Shown here piece by piece: positions 24,873-33,464 of a stretch of 64,000 nucleotides of DNA (position 1 is its first letter; every line of letters starts with the position of its first letter). The stretch is from assembly GCF_037154085.1 (NCBI RefSeq), contig NZ_JBANRM010000001.1, positions 558,001 through 622,000 of the forward strand. The letters run 5' to 3'. The notes beneath the pieces are model-generated. The model was not told the DNA's origin. It saw only the letters and a program-made list of their open reading frames with translations, and searched no databases. Source of the DNA: Andeanibacterium fulvum. GTDB taxonomy: Bacteria > Pseudomonadota > Alphaproteobacteria > Sphingomonadales > Sphingomonadaceae. The position numbers and the translations under genes are program-made.

Positions 24873-25838
24873 CTAAACGGCGATTGGCGCCTTGATCGCG
24901 CCCTGCGGGGCGTAGCCGGTCACTTCGAAATCCTCGATCCGGTAATCGAAGATCGAATCGGGCTTGCGGAGAATCGCCAGGCGCGGATCGCCTTCCGGCT
25001 GACGGCTCAGCTGCTCCTCAACCAGATCGGCATGATTGAGGTAGAGGTGAGTATCGCCGCCCATCCACACGAACTCGCCCGGCTCCAGCCCTGCCTGATG
25101 GGCAATCATCCGCTGCAGCACCGCGCCCGACCAAAGATTGAACGGCAGGCCCAGCGCCACGTCGCAACTGCGCTGATAGAGCAGGCAGTTCAGCCGATCT
25201 CCGGCGACATGGAACTGGTAAGTCTTGTGACAGGGAGGCAGCGCCATCCGGTCCAGTTCCGCGACGTTCCAGCCTTCGATGATATGGCGCCGACTGCCGG
25301 GGTTGGTCTTCAGGCTTTCCACCACCTGGGCGACCTGATTGATGCCCTGCCCCTTGCGATAGGTACCGTCACCGTTCGGCTCGTACGTCGCCCAGTCGAC
25401 CCACTGCTTGCCATAGACCGGGCCGAGATCACCCCATTCGGCCGCGAATGATTCGTCTTCTGCAATGCGGGCGACAAAATCGTCGAGCGCGATGTCATGG
25501 TCGGTCGCACGCACATATTTGGCGTGGGGCCATTCGTTCCAGATCTTCACGCCTTGCAGCACCAGCGGACGGATATTGGTCTCCCCAGTAAGGAACCACA
25601 GCATCTCGCGTGTGGCCGTCTTCCAGAAGACTCGCTTGGTGGTGATCAGCGGCATGCGCCCTTCGGACAGATCGAACCGCATCTGCGCCCCGAAGATGGA
25701 ACGCGTGCCTATGCCCGTGCGATCTTCCCGCTGGTCGCCCTGTTCCCACACCTGCCGCAGCAGATCGAGATATTGCCATTCGGGATGCCGCGACTCATGC
25801 ACGGTTTCGTCGAAGCTCAAGACGGAATGCGATGCCAT
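24873..25838 (-). CDS. thyA: Thymidylate synthase
   Basis: A 321-residue enzyme that methylates dUMP to dTMP with methylenetetrahydrofolate. The dUMP site arginine is in REDRTGIGTRSIFG, the folate region in MLWFLTGETNIRPL, the active-site cysteine in LPPCHKTYQFHV, preceded by PGSRRHIIEGWN, and the C-terminal YRIEDFEVTGYAP is intact. It is longer than the 264-residue E. coli protein because of an insertion around the middle (DHDIALDDFVARIAEDES), also seen in other long ThyA forms. The ATG at 25838 has only a weak ribosome site; a TTG at 25859 is a less likely start. Confidence 0.96.
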   Translation of the reverse strand: MASHSVLSFDETVHESRHPEWQYLDLLRQVWEQGDQREDRTGIGTRSIFGAQMRFDLSEGRMPLITTKRVFWKTATREMLWFLTGETNIRPLVLQGVKIWNEWPHAKYVRATDHDIALDDFVARIAEDESFAAEWGDLGPVYGKQWVDWATYEPNGDGTYRKGQGINQVAQVVESLKTNPGSRRHIIEGWNVAELDRMALPPCHKTYQFHVAGDRLNCLLYQRSCDVALGLPFNLWSGAVLQRMIAHQAGLEPGEFVWMGGDTHLYLNHADLVEEQLSRQPEGDPRLAILRKPDSIFDYRIEDFEVTGYAPQGAIKAPIAV

Positions 25839-25943
25839 GGGCGTATCTAACGCCCGCAAGGCGCGCAGGTAAACGCGCCGAGCACGCTTCCGCAGGATAG
25901 TTTGTGGATGACGGGCGCCGCGCGAAGCGCCCTAGAAGTTAAA

Positions 25944-26020
25944 TGGTCGGGGAGAGAGGATTCGAACCTCCGGCCCCTGCCTCCCGAAGACAGTGCTCTA
26001 CCAGGCTGAGCTACTCCCCG
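25944..26020 (-). tRNA. tRNA-Pro (anticodon CGG)
   Basis: Minus-strand gene with acceptor CGGGGAG/CTCCCCG, D arm TAGCTCAGCCTGGTAGAGC, anticodon loop TTCGGGA (anticodon CGG) and T arm GGAGGTTCGAATCCTCT, ending in A plus encoded CCA. The spacer 26021-26258 before purF shows no riboswitch that I can recognise. Confidence 0.97.
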
Positions 26021-26258
26021 ACCGGCGCCATCGCAGTTTCCTGCGGGGCGAGGCAGAGGCGGCCCAATAGCGGCGTGATGGCAGGGTGGCAAGCGGGCAT
26101 TTTGCACCTGTGGAAATGCAAGCCATTCCACGCCCAAAACAGGTTTCACTGGCCACCATCTTTGCGTCGCACCCCTTGTAATCGGCGCGTAACATCGCCA
26201 TTGGGGCCCCGAAGGAGCGCGAAGGGCGTTCCCAAGGCTGGCGAGTCACCCAAAAATC

Positions 26259-27761
26259 ATGATCGAACGCGATTCCCTGCGCGACGCAACCCCGTGGGAC
26301 ATCTGGTCCGACGAATCGGGCGACGACAAGCTCCACGAGGAATGCGGTGTGTTCGGGGTTATCGGTGCGGCAGACGCTTCGGCGATCTGCGCGCTCGGCC
26401 TCCACGCGCTTCAGCATCGCGGCCAGGAAGCGGCCGGCATCACCAGCTTCGACGGCAGCGAGTTCTTCTCCCGCCGCGGCCTGGGCCATGTGGCGGAGAA
26501 CTTCTCCTCCGGCGAGGCACTGGCCGAACTGCCGGGCCGCTCCGCAGCGGGTCATGTCCGCTATTCCACCACTGGCGGCTCCGGCCTGCGCAATATCCAG
26601 CCGCTCTACGCCGATCTCGCCTCGGGCGGCTTTGCCATCGCGCATAATGGCAACATCTCCAATGCCATGTCGCTCAAGCAGGATCTGGTGAAGAACGGGG
26701 CGATCTTCCAGTCGACCTCGGACACCGAGGTAATCATCCACCTCGTGGCGACCAGCCGCTTCCCCACCATGCTCGACCGCTTCATCGACGCGCTGCGCAT
26801 GCTGGAAGGCGCCTATTCGCTGATCGTGATGACGCCAGAAGGCATGATTGCCTGCCGCGACCCGCTGGGCATCCGCCCGCTGGTGATGGGCCGGATCGGC
26901 GATGCGACCATCTTCGCGAGCGAAACCGTGGCGCTCGACGTCGTGGGTGCCGAATTCATCCGCGAAGTCGAACCGGGCGAACTCATCCGCGTCGATCACG
27001 CTGGCGCGCTCGAAACGCACCGTCCCTTCGGCAATCCGAATGCGCGGCCCTGCATCTTCGAGCATGTCTATTTCAGCCGTCCGGACTCGATCCTCGATAA
27101 CCGCGCCGTCTATTCCGTGCGCAAGGAAATCGGCGTGCAGCTGGCGCTGGAAAGCCCGGCCGAGGCCGATCTGGTTGTGGCGGTCCCCGATAGCGGCGTG
27201 CCGGCGGCCATCGGCTTTTCCCAGCAATCGGGCATTCCCTTCGAACTGGGCATCATCCGTTCCCACTATGTGGGCCGCACCTTCATCCAGCCTTCGGACG
27301 GCGCGCGCCATGCCGGCGTGAAGCGCAAGCACAATGCCAACCGCTTGATCGTGGAAGGCAAGCGCATCGTCCTGATCGACGATTCGATCGTGCGCGGCAC
27401 TACCAGCCTCAAGATCGTGCAGATGATGCGCGATGCAGGCGCCAAGGAAGTGCATTTCCGCGTCGCCAGCCCGCCCACCGGCTGGGGCTGCTATTACGGC
27501 GTCGATACGCCCGAACGTTCCAAGCTGCTCGCAGGCCGCATGGATCTCGATGCGATGCGCGACTTCATCCAGGCCGACAGTCTCGCCTTCGTCTCGATCG
27601 ACGGCCTTTATCGCGCCGTGGGTCACAAGCAGCGCAACAATGACTGCCCGCAATATTGCGACGCCTGCTTCACAGGCGACTATCCCACCAGCCTGACCGA
27701 TCTTGCCCGTCGCGAAACCGAAGCGGCGCAGCTTTCCCTGCCGGTCAACAAGGTCGCCTGA
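26259..27761 (+). CDS. purF: Amidophosphoribosyltransferase
   Basis: A 500-residue enzyme making phosphoribosylamine from PRPP and glutamine, the committed purine step. The glutaminase nucleophile is Cys29 (HEECGVFGVIG), so about 28 residues form a removable propeptide. HALQHRGQEAAGI and SAAGHVRYSTTGGSG line the glutamine site. The PRPP motif is RIVLIDDSIVRGTTS. C-terminal cysteines in DCPQYCDACFTGDYP match those that hold a 4Fe-4S cluster in the cluster-containing type. Downstream SDR gene starts in the purF stop (TGATG), so they are cotranscribed. Confidence 0.97.
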   Translation: MIERDSLRDATPWDIWSDESGDDKLHEECGVFGVIGAADASAICALGLHALQHRGQEAAGITSFDGSEFFSRRGLGHVAENFSSGEALAELPGRSAAGHVRYSTTGGSGLRNIQPLYADLASGGFAIAHNGNISNAMSLKQDLVKNGAIFQSTSDTEVIIHLVATSRFPTMLDRFIDALRMLEGAYSLIVMTPEGMIACRDPLGIRPLVMGRIGDATIFASETVALDVVGAEFIREVEPGELIRVDHAGALETHRPFGNPNARPCIFEHVYFSRPDSILDNRAVYSVRKEIGVQLALESPAEADLVVAVPDSGVPAAIGFSQQSGIPFELGIIRSHYVGRTFIQPSDGARHAGVKRKHNANRLIVEGKRIVLIDDSIVRGTTSLKIVQMMRDAGAKEVHFRVASPPTGWGCYYGVDTPERSKLLAGRMDLDAMRDFIQADSLAFVSIDGLYRAVGHKQRNNDCPQYCDACFTGDYPTSLTDLARRETEAAQLSLPVNKVA

Positions 27762-28492
27762 TGGCCACTGCGTTCGGGACAAAGCCGCTTGACGGCCAGG
27801 TAGCGCTCGTCACCGGGGCTAGCCGAGGCATCGGCGCGGCCACGGCCAAGGCGCTGGCTTCTGCCGGGGCCCATGTCGTGATCACCGGCCGCGATGCGGC
27901 GCTGCTCGAGGAAGTCGAGGAAGCGATCCACCAGGCTGGCGGCAGCGCCACGATCGCTCCGCTCGATCTGGGCGAGCCCGACGCGATCGCCCGCCTCGCC
28001 ACGGCCATTTCCAATCGCTGGGATTCGCTGGATATCATGGTGCTGTCGGCAGCCTTCCTGCCGCAACTCGGCCCTGTGACGCAGATCGAACCGCGCTATT
28101 TCAATCAGGCGCTCACTACCAATGTGCTCGCCACGCAGGCGCTCATCGCGGCCTTCGATCCGATGCTGAAGCGCAGCAAGAATGCGCGGATCATCGGCCT
28201 CACCAGCAGCCTTGCTCAGGCACCGCGCCCTTACTGGGGCGCCTATGCCGCCAGCAAGGCCGCGTTCGAGGCACTGCTGGAATGCCATGCGCAGGAAGTG
28301 GCCCGGATTTCCGAAATCCGCGTCGCGATTCTCGATCCGGGAGCGACCCGCACCGCGATGCGCGCACGCGCCTATCCGGGCGAAGATCCGCAGACGGTGA
28401 AGGCGCCGGAAGTCGTGGCAGACCGGATCGTGGCACTGGTGCAGGAGGATTTCCCCACCTGCCATCGTGAACGAGTTCAGCCGGCCGGTTAA
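27761..28492 (+). CDS. Short-chain dehydrogenase/reductase
   Basis: A 243-residue classical SDR. The NAD(P) motif is VTGASRGIGAATAKAL, the central motif region is DIMVLSAAFLPQ (NNAG replaced by SAAF, as in YciK-type proteins), and the catalytic tyrosine-lysine is in YAASKAAFEALLE. The start codon overlaps the purF stop by one base, so it is translated from the purF mRNA. Sequences of this style resemble YciK, an SDR of uncertain substrate. I cannot assign one here. Confidence 0.85.
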   Translation: MATAFGTKPLDGQVALVTGASRGIGAATAKALASAGAHVVITGRDAALLEEVEEAIHQAGGSATIAPLDLGEPDAIARLATAISNRWDSLDIMVLSAAFLPQLGPVTQIEPRYFNQALTTNVLATQALIAAFDPMLKRSKNARIIGLTSSLAQAPRPYWGAYAASKAAFEALLECHAQEVARISEIRVAILDPGATRTAMRARAYPGEDPQTVKAPEVVADRIVALVQEDFPTCHRERVQPAG

Positions 28493-28590
28493 CCAGCTCC
28501 GAAAAGAGCGGATAAAGCAGAATCGCGCATCCTGTCTCAACCACGGGATGCCCCTCCCGTGGACCTTTCAGGTAATGGGAGACCGCCGCG

Positions 28591-28941
28591 ATGAACAATG
28601 AGAGGGTTACGACCCGCTACGAGATCGCCGCGCAGGAAGATCGCTGCGCACCGCGCACCCGGATCACCATCCCCGCCCAATTGCGGGTTTCCGGCGGACG
28701 CGGCTTTCAGACAGTGGTCCACGATCTGTCGCTCTCCGGATTTTCCGCGACCGCGATCAACCGCATGTATCCGCGCTCCCTCTGCTGGCTGACTCTGCCG
28801 GGGCTGGAAGCACTGCAGGCGGAAGTCGTGTGGTGGGACAATGCGATCTGCGGCTGCGCCTTTTCCCAGCTGATCAGCCCCATCGTGCATGACAATCTGG
28901 TCGCCCGCTTCCGGGGTGACGGGGTCTACAAGCAGATCTGA
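28591..28941 (+). CDS. PilZ-domain protein
   Basis: A 116-residue single-domain protein. It has the PilZ arginine pair upstream (EDRCAPRTRITIPAQ) and the D-x-S-x-x-G core (VHDLSLSGFSA), the residues that wrap around c-di-GMP. Single PilZ proteins act as c-di-GMP-responsive effectors of motility, exopolysaccharide or transcription. A diguanylate cyclase lies at 56342-57769 in the same window but is not linked. The gene stands alone, convergent with cfa with a 6-nt gap. The N-terminal RxxxR is slightly atypical, so binding should be called probable. Confidence 0.85.
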   Translation: MNNERVTTRYEIAAQEDRCAPRTRITIPAQLRVSGGRGFQTVVHDLSLSGFSATAINRMYPRSLCWLTLPGLEALQAEVVWWDNAICGCAFSQLISPIVHDNLVARFRGDGVYKQI

Positions 28942-28947
28942 ACTGCG

Positions 28948-30165
28948 TCAGCGCTTGATCAAGGTCGCCTGGCTGACAGTGATTCCGCCGCCGCGGAAGC
29001 CGCCTTCGCAATACATCAGGTAGAAGCGCCACAAGCGGCAGAAGCGTTCATCGAACCCTTCTGGCAGCCGCCCTTCCGCCACGGCGCGATCGAAATTCAC
29101 CCGCCATGCCTTCAGCGTTTCGGCATAATCGAGCCCGAAATCTTCCTGATCCTCCCATGACAGGCCCCGTTCGGCGGCAAGGCGCTGGAACTCGCTGGTG
29201 CGAATCAGCAGCCCGCCGGGGAAAACATAGGCCTGAATGAAATCGGCATTGTGAGCATACCCATCGAACAGTTCCTCCCGCATCGCGATGAACTGGATCG
29301 CGGCCCGGCCACCCGGGCGCAGGTTGCGGGCCAGGCAATCGAAGAAGGAGGGCCAATACTCCCGCCCCACAGCCTCGACCATTTCCACACTGACGATTCC
29401 GTCGAACTGGCCGGAAACGTCCCGATAATCCTGATGACGGAAGTCTATCGCGCCAGACTGGTGCGAGGCTGCCCAGTGCAACTGCTCGTCCGACAGGCTG
29501 ATGCCGGTCACCTGGCTCCCGCGCGAGGCGAAGTAATTGCTCAGCGCGCCCCAGCCGCAGCCGATCTCCAGCAAATGTTCCGGATTGCCCAGCCGCTGCG
29601 CGAGTCGCTGCCACTTGGAATATTGCGAAGCCTCCAGCGCCGCCTCCTGCGCCGGATCGTAATACAGCCCGCTGGAATAGCTCATCGTCGGATCGAGCCA
29701 GGCACCGTAGAAATCGTTGCCCAGATCGTAATGGGCATGGATGTTCCGCTCTGCCCGTTCCCGCGTATTGCGATTGAGCCAGTGAAGCAGCCGCCCGGCG
29801 AAGCGCCATGGCCCCTTGGCGCGGCCAGCATCGCCCAGCGCTTCGCCATTCGCCATCACCAGCGCGAACAGCGCCACCTCATCGGGGCTGGACCATTCGC
29901 CCGCGTCCCATGCCTGATAGAAACCCACCGAACCGGCAGTGGCGAGCCGAACCAGCGCACGCCAGTCATGCAGCGTGATCTCCGCATCGATACCCGGCGC
30001 GCGGCCACCCAGCTGGCGGGTTGTTCCATCGGGAAGATGGGCCGAAAGCCTGCCCGTCGCGAGTCCGCGGTCAAACTCGTCCAGCAGCTTGTGGCCGCCA
30101 CCGGCAAACAGGCGCGCAAGGAAAGACGGGCCGGTATGAACCCGGTGGCTGCCTTCCAGCAGCAT
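28948..30165 (-). CDS. cfa: Cyclopropane-fatty-acyl-phospholipid synthase
   Basis: A 405-residue SAM-dependent enzyme that adds a methylene bridge to unsaturated phospholipid chains at the inner membrane. The SAM site is LEIGCGWGALSNYFASRG; other conserved parts are ERNIHAHYDLGNDFYGAWLD, MSYSSGLY, GIVSVEMVEAVG and the C-terminal DYAETLKAWRVNF. The ATG at 30165 has a GACGAGGC ribosome site; an ATG at 30195 (MSVEGIRRGD) is an alternative start. It follows the photolyase gene on the same strand; an inverted repeat lies in the spacer. Confidence 0.93.
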   Translation of the reverse strand: MLLEGSHRVHTGPSFLARLFAGGGHKLLDEFDRGLATGRLSAHLPDGTTRQLGGRAPGIDAEITLHDWRALVRLATAGSVGFYQAWDAGEWSSPDEVALFALVMANGEALGDAGRAKGPWRFAGRLLHWLNRNTRERAERNIHAHYDLGNDFYGAWLDPTMSYSSGLYYDPAQEAALEASQYSKWQRLAQRLGNPEHLLEIGCGWGALSNYFASRGSQVTGISLSDEQLHWAASHQSGAIDFRHQDYRDVSGQFDGIVSVEMVEAVGREYWPSFFDCLARNLRPGGRAAIQFIAMREELFDGYAHNADFIQAYVFPGGLLIRTSEFQRLAAERGLSWEDQEDFGLDYAETLKAWRVNFDRAVAEGRLPEGFDERFCRLWRFYLMYCEGGFRGGGITVSQATLIKR

Positions 30166-30195
30166 GTCGCCTCGTCTGATCCCCTCCACAGACAT

Positions 30196-30218
30196 GACTC
30201 GAGTATGACTCTCGAGTC
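30196..30218. promoter_or_regulatory. 8-bp inverted repeat between photolyase and cfa
   Basis: GACTCGAG (30196-30203) and CTCGAGTC (30211-30218) form perfect arms around a 7-nt spacer. It directly precedes the possible cfa start at 30195 and follows the photolyase stop, so it could be an operator for cfa or an mRNA hairpin. Confidence 0.35.
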
Positions 30219-30239
30219 GCGATTGGGCAAGCCGCCAGC

Positions 30240-31640
30240 CTATCCGCTTCGGAGCGCTTCCCAGGCCGCCAGCGCCCGTTCCCTCCCCTCGCGATGACCT
30301 ACGCGTTTTCGCGGATAATCGCTTGGGCGCATCCCGTAGGAATCGGGATCGTGGATATAGGGCGCATCCAGCCCGGACAGTTCGGGCACCCATTGGCGGA
30401 TATAGGCCGCGCAATCGAATTTCTCGCTCTGGGTGAGCGGCGCCATGATTCGCCCGAACATGTTCGCATCGGCACCGCACCCGGCCGACCACTGCCAGTT
30501 CACGCCATTATTGCCGTAATCGGCATCCACCAGCGTGTCCCAGAACCAGCGTTCACCATGGCGCCAGTCGATCAGCAGATGCTTGATGAGGAAACTGGCC
30601 GCGATCATCCGCACCCGATTATGCATCCAGCCCGTGACCCAGAGCTGCCGCATCCCGGCATCGACTATGGGATAGCCGGTCCGGCCCTGCTGCCAAGCCG
30701 CCAGATCGTCCGCCGCCTGCGAGTCGTTCAGCGGATCGCGCCACGCGAATTGCTCGAACTCCGGCTTGTAGGGGCGCTCGGGATAGTCGGGAAACTGGCG
30801 CAGGATCGTGGCGGCATAATCGCGCCACACCACTTCGCGCAGGAAACTGGCGGAACCGCCGTTTCCCTTGCGATCAAGCCGATGCCACACCTGCGCGGGC
30901 GAAATCTCGCCGAAATGCAGATGCGGTGAAAGGCGACTCGATCCGTCGATGGAAAGCAAGTTGCGCGCCTCGTCATAGGCGGCGACTCGTCCGGCGAAGT
31001 CTTCCAGTTGCGCATGCGCCGCCGCTTCGCCGCAGTGCCATGCTTCGCGAAAGCCGGCCCCCCAATCGGAGCGAGTCGGCAGCAGCGCCCAATCCTCCAA
31101 ACGGTCCGAAGCAGGCCATGCAGCTGGCGCGGAAAGTTCGGGCTCCGGCAGCGGAGCAGATGGCGGCATATGCAGCAGCAGCGCGCGATAGAACGGCGTG
31201 AAGATGCGATATTGCCCGCCCTGCCCGCTCGTCACGCTGCCGGGGGGCATCAGATAAAGGCGATCATGCCGCTCGAACGCGACACCTTCAGGCAAAGCCT
31301 CGGCAAGGGCTCGCTCCGCATTGCGCCACCACGGCTCGACATGGCGCAGGGCGTGAACCGCTGTCGCGCCGGTTTCCGCCGCCAGAGCCGCCAACACTTC
31401 GTCACACCGGCCACGCCGCAGGATCAGCCGCGATCCGCGCGCCTCCAGATCGCGTGCCAGAGCGGCAAGACTGTGATGCAGCCACCAGCGACTCGCCCCG
31501 CCCATCTTGCGATGCCGGGGCGTCTCGTCATCCAGCACATAGACGGGAATCACCGGCCCGGCGGCGGCCGCAGCGTGGAAGGCCTGCTGATCGGCAAGGC
31601 GCAGATCGCGGCGCAGCCAGACGATTTGGGCTGCGGTCAC
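30240..31640 (-). CDS. phrB: Deoxyribodipyrimidine photolyase
   Basis: A 466-residue class I photolyase that repairs pyrimidine dimers using light. The N-terminal antenna domain begins IVWLRRDLRLADQQAFHAA. The FAD domain has DGSSRLSPHLHFGEISP, WRDYAATILRQFPDY, GYPIVDAGMRQLWVTGWMHN, RMIAASFLIKHLLIDW and NNGVNWQWSAGCGADANMF. These contain the conserved asparagine that senses the flavin and the tryptophans of the electron chain. Full length for the family. Its start overlaps the stop of the DUF457 gene upstream by 4 nt. Confidence 0.95.
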   Translation of the reverse strand: MTAAQIVWLRRDLRLADQQAFHAAAAAGPVIPVYVLDDETPRHRKMGGASRWWLHHSLAALARDLEARGSRLILRRGRCDEVLAALAAETGATAVHALRHVEPWWRNAERALAEALPEGVAFERHDRLYLMPPGSVTSGQGGQYRIFTPFYRALLLHMPPSAPLPEPELSAPAAWPASDRLEDWALLPTRSDWGAGFREAWHCGEAAAHAQLEDFAGRVAAYDEARNLLSIDGSSRLSPHLHFGEISPAQVWHRLDRKGNGGSASFLREVVWRDYAATILRQFPDYPERPYKPEFEQFAWRDPLNDSQAADDLAAWQQGRTGYPIVDAGMRQLWVTGWMHNRVRMIAASFLIKHLLIDWRHGERWFWDTLVDADYGNNGVNWQWSAGCGADANMFGRIMAPLTQSEKFDCAAYIRQWVPELSGLDAPYIHDPDSYGMRPSDYPRKRVGHREGRERALAAWEALRSG

Positions 31641-32563
31641 TTGCAGGAGACTCCCGGCACCTCCACCGAGAATCGTCCGCGCGTCAGCGGATCGAAGAAG
31701 CGTGCATCGTTGAACTCGATACCCTTGCCATTCGCGGCAGGTGTGACGATCGGCATGCGCGACCAGAACAGGAATGCGGCAAGATCGGGTCGGTTCATGG
31801 TCAGGTGCTCCACATCAGGCCAGTTGCATTTATCGACCGGCTCCAGCCACTCGACCTGTCCATTGGGGAAGCGCTGCCGAAACCATCGGCCATCCGCGCC
31901 TTGCGCCAGCACATCGCGCTGCCAGAAGGCCAGCGGCACCGGCGTGACATAGGCAACCGCCGGATAGGGATCGTGCATCCGCGCCTGTTCGGCAGCGAAG
32001 CGGCTTAAGGCGATATTGCCGCCGATATAGGCCAGCACCATGGCCAACGCGATCCGCGCCGGTTTGCGCCACTCCCCGCCCCTCTTTTCCCGCCGCAGCG
32101 AGAGCGTCACGGCAAAGCCCATGCCCAGCCACAGCCAGAGATCGATGATGAAGATCGAATCGCCATAGAACCAGCGGTGGCTGAACGGCTCCAGCAGGCG
32201 GATGCCGTAATTGTTCAACCAGTCCATTGCCGGATGAGTAAGGCAACCAATCAGACTGAGCGCCCAGAGCCAGCCGAAATGCACCGGCAGCCGCGCTTCC
32301 GGCCTTTTGCCGCGCTGCGCCTGCCAGCGATCGAACCACCAGAGCAGCCCGGCAAGGATCAATGGCAGCAGCACCCAGGCGATGGGGCCATGCGTCAGCC
32401 CGCGCCGCATGGCGAGGCTTTCGATGCCATAGATCGTGCAGGTCGCGTCGATGTCGGGAATATTCGCGCCGATGATCAGCGCCGGCATGGCCAGCCCGGT
32501 CTTCCGCTTCAGCCCCGCCTGCCCCAGCAGCGCGCCGACCAGGCTGTGTGTCAGATTGTCCAT
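31637..32563 (-). CDS. DUF457 metal-dependent membrane hydrolase (YdjM-like)
   Basis: A 308-residue integral membrane protein of the DUF457 family. The N-terminus has the family motif MDNLTHSLVGALLGQAGL (NLTH, with the presumed metal-binding His) and IGANIPDIDATCTIYG. Hydrophobic segments include IAWVLLPLILAGLLWWF and IIDLWLWLGMGFAVTLSL. A soluble C-terminal part follows. The family is predicted to be a metal-dependent hydrolase; its substrate is not established. It overlaps the photolyase gene by 4 nt and so is coexpressed with it. Confidence 0.82.
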   Translation of the reverse strand: MDNLTHSLVGALLGQAGLKRKTGLAMPALIIGANIPDIDATCTIYGIESLAMRRGLTHGPIAWVLLPLILAGLLWWFDRWQAQRGKRPEARLPVHFGWLWALSLIGCLTHPAMDWLNNYGIRLLEPFSHRWFYGDSIFIIDLWLWLGMGFAVTLSLRREKRGGEWRKPARIALAMVLAYIGGNIALSRFAAEQARMHDPYPAVAYVTPVPLAFWQRDVLAQGADGRWFRQRFPNGQVEWLEPVDKCNWPDVEHLTMNRPDLAAFLFWSRMPIVTPAANGKGIEFNDARFFDPLTRGRFSVEVPGVSCK

Positions 32564-32900
32564 GCGGATGCCCCGGCGAAAGTGACACAAAACGGGTAGT
32601 GAAACTGTGTGACTTTTCGGAGGATTATCGTTTTATAACATCGCCTTGCATGGGGGATATGCAACACCTCGTGTGACTTTTCGTTCACTCACCTTCTCCC
32701 CGGCAATCACAGGCGCGGCCCCGTTCCGACGCATCAAAGCAGCGAGGGCGAGAGTAGGAAAGTGTTTCTTGGGGCAGGCTCGATTCACGGCTTTAGGTCG
32801 TGCGATACGCACTGACGGCTTTGACTGCATCCGCACCGCCTCTCGCCCGCACCAAGCCTTAAGTAGTTTGGTGAAAGGCTTGATCGACCGCCAAAGATGA
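32564..32900. other. 337-bp gene-free spacer with a repeated 13-mer
   Basis: No convincing gene is seen; short open frames on either strand lack motifs or good starts. The spacer is less GC rich than its surroundings. The 13-mer GTGTGACTTTTCG occurs twice in the same direction (32607-32619 and 32671-32683), 64 bp apart. They may be tandem operator sites or remnants of a lost element. It separates the DUF457 gene from the SUKH gene. Confidence 0.5.
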
Positions 32901-33365
32901 TCAGAATTCAGGCTTGAATGATGGGTTGACCCAGACACGTTTCACTTGCCCAGGATCAAGCGCCACCGCCCGCGCATCAAATGGCATGAGCTTTTCAACG
33001 AAAGCATCGACGTCCTCCGCTACCAACTCATCCAGTCCATCCAATTCGTGATCCCAAAAATGGACGGCACCAGTCGACGGCTCGATGTAAAAGTGATTCC
33101 CGCAATCATCCTCGGCAAGGGGGATCACGGCTACGGGAAAGCCTTCCACATTCGTAGCCATGCTTGTCGCTTCACAGACGGGGATGAACCGCACAACTGT
33201 AAGCTCATTATCCAATGTCTTGATCGAATTGTCTGGCAGTGTCGCACCATCATGCCGGCGCACAAAATCGACATAGCTCGCCGGGAGCGAGCGCCCGACC
33301 CAATCGGCCAAAGCGCCCAAATCTTCGGCGGCTGGCGGCGACATTTCTGGTATCGAAACAGCCAT
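32901..33365 (-). CDS. SMI1/KNR4 (SUKH) family protein
   Basis: A 154-residue protein with the SUKH signature near residues 25-45 (WVGRSLPASYVDFVRRHDGA) and later beta segments FPVAVIPLAEDDCGNHFYI and VHFWDHELDG. The SUKH fold is widespread among immunity proteins paired with contact-dependent or polymorphic toxins, and also occurs as a stand-alone binding domain. There is no signal peptide and no toxin gene next to it, so it is either an orphan immunity gene or a housekeeping variant. It sits in a less GC-rich segment between the spacer at 32564 and the divergent PAP2 gene. The start at 33365 is the first ATG of the conserved part; the open frame extends far upstream only as shadow of the PAP2 gene. 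Confidence 0.75.
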   Translation of the reverse strand: MAVSIPEMSPPAAEDLGALADWVGRSLPASYVDFVRRHDGATLPDNSIKTLDNELTVVRFIPVCEATSMATNVEGFPVAVIPLAEDDCGNHFYIEPSTGAVHFWDHELDGLDELVAEDVDAFVEKLMPFDARAVALDPGQVKRVWVNPSFKPEF

Positions 33366-33464
33366 ATCATGAACTCCGGCACTGGTTGAATTGCAGGACA
33401 GCAGAACAACCGCAACATGCAATATCCTTGAATTCCCGATGCCAAGGCGAACACAACACAACCG

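Noticed and set aside
26021..26258. Possible purine riboswitch before purF
   Set aside because: No conserved three-way junction or loop sequences of the known purine classes could be seen.
25998..27782. Minus-strand open frame of about 590 codons opposite purF
   Set aside because: PurF has all catalytic motifs on the plus strand; the antisense frame also runs over the tRNA-Pro region.
32633..32938. Small open frame in the 32564-32900 spacer
   Set aside because: No ribosome site, no domain, and it runs into the SUKH gene on another frame; kept as a gene-free spacer.
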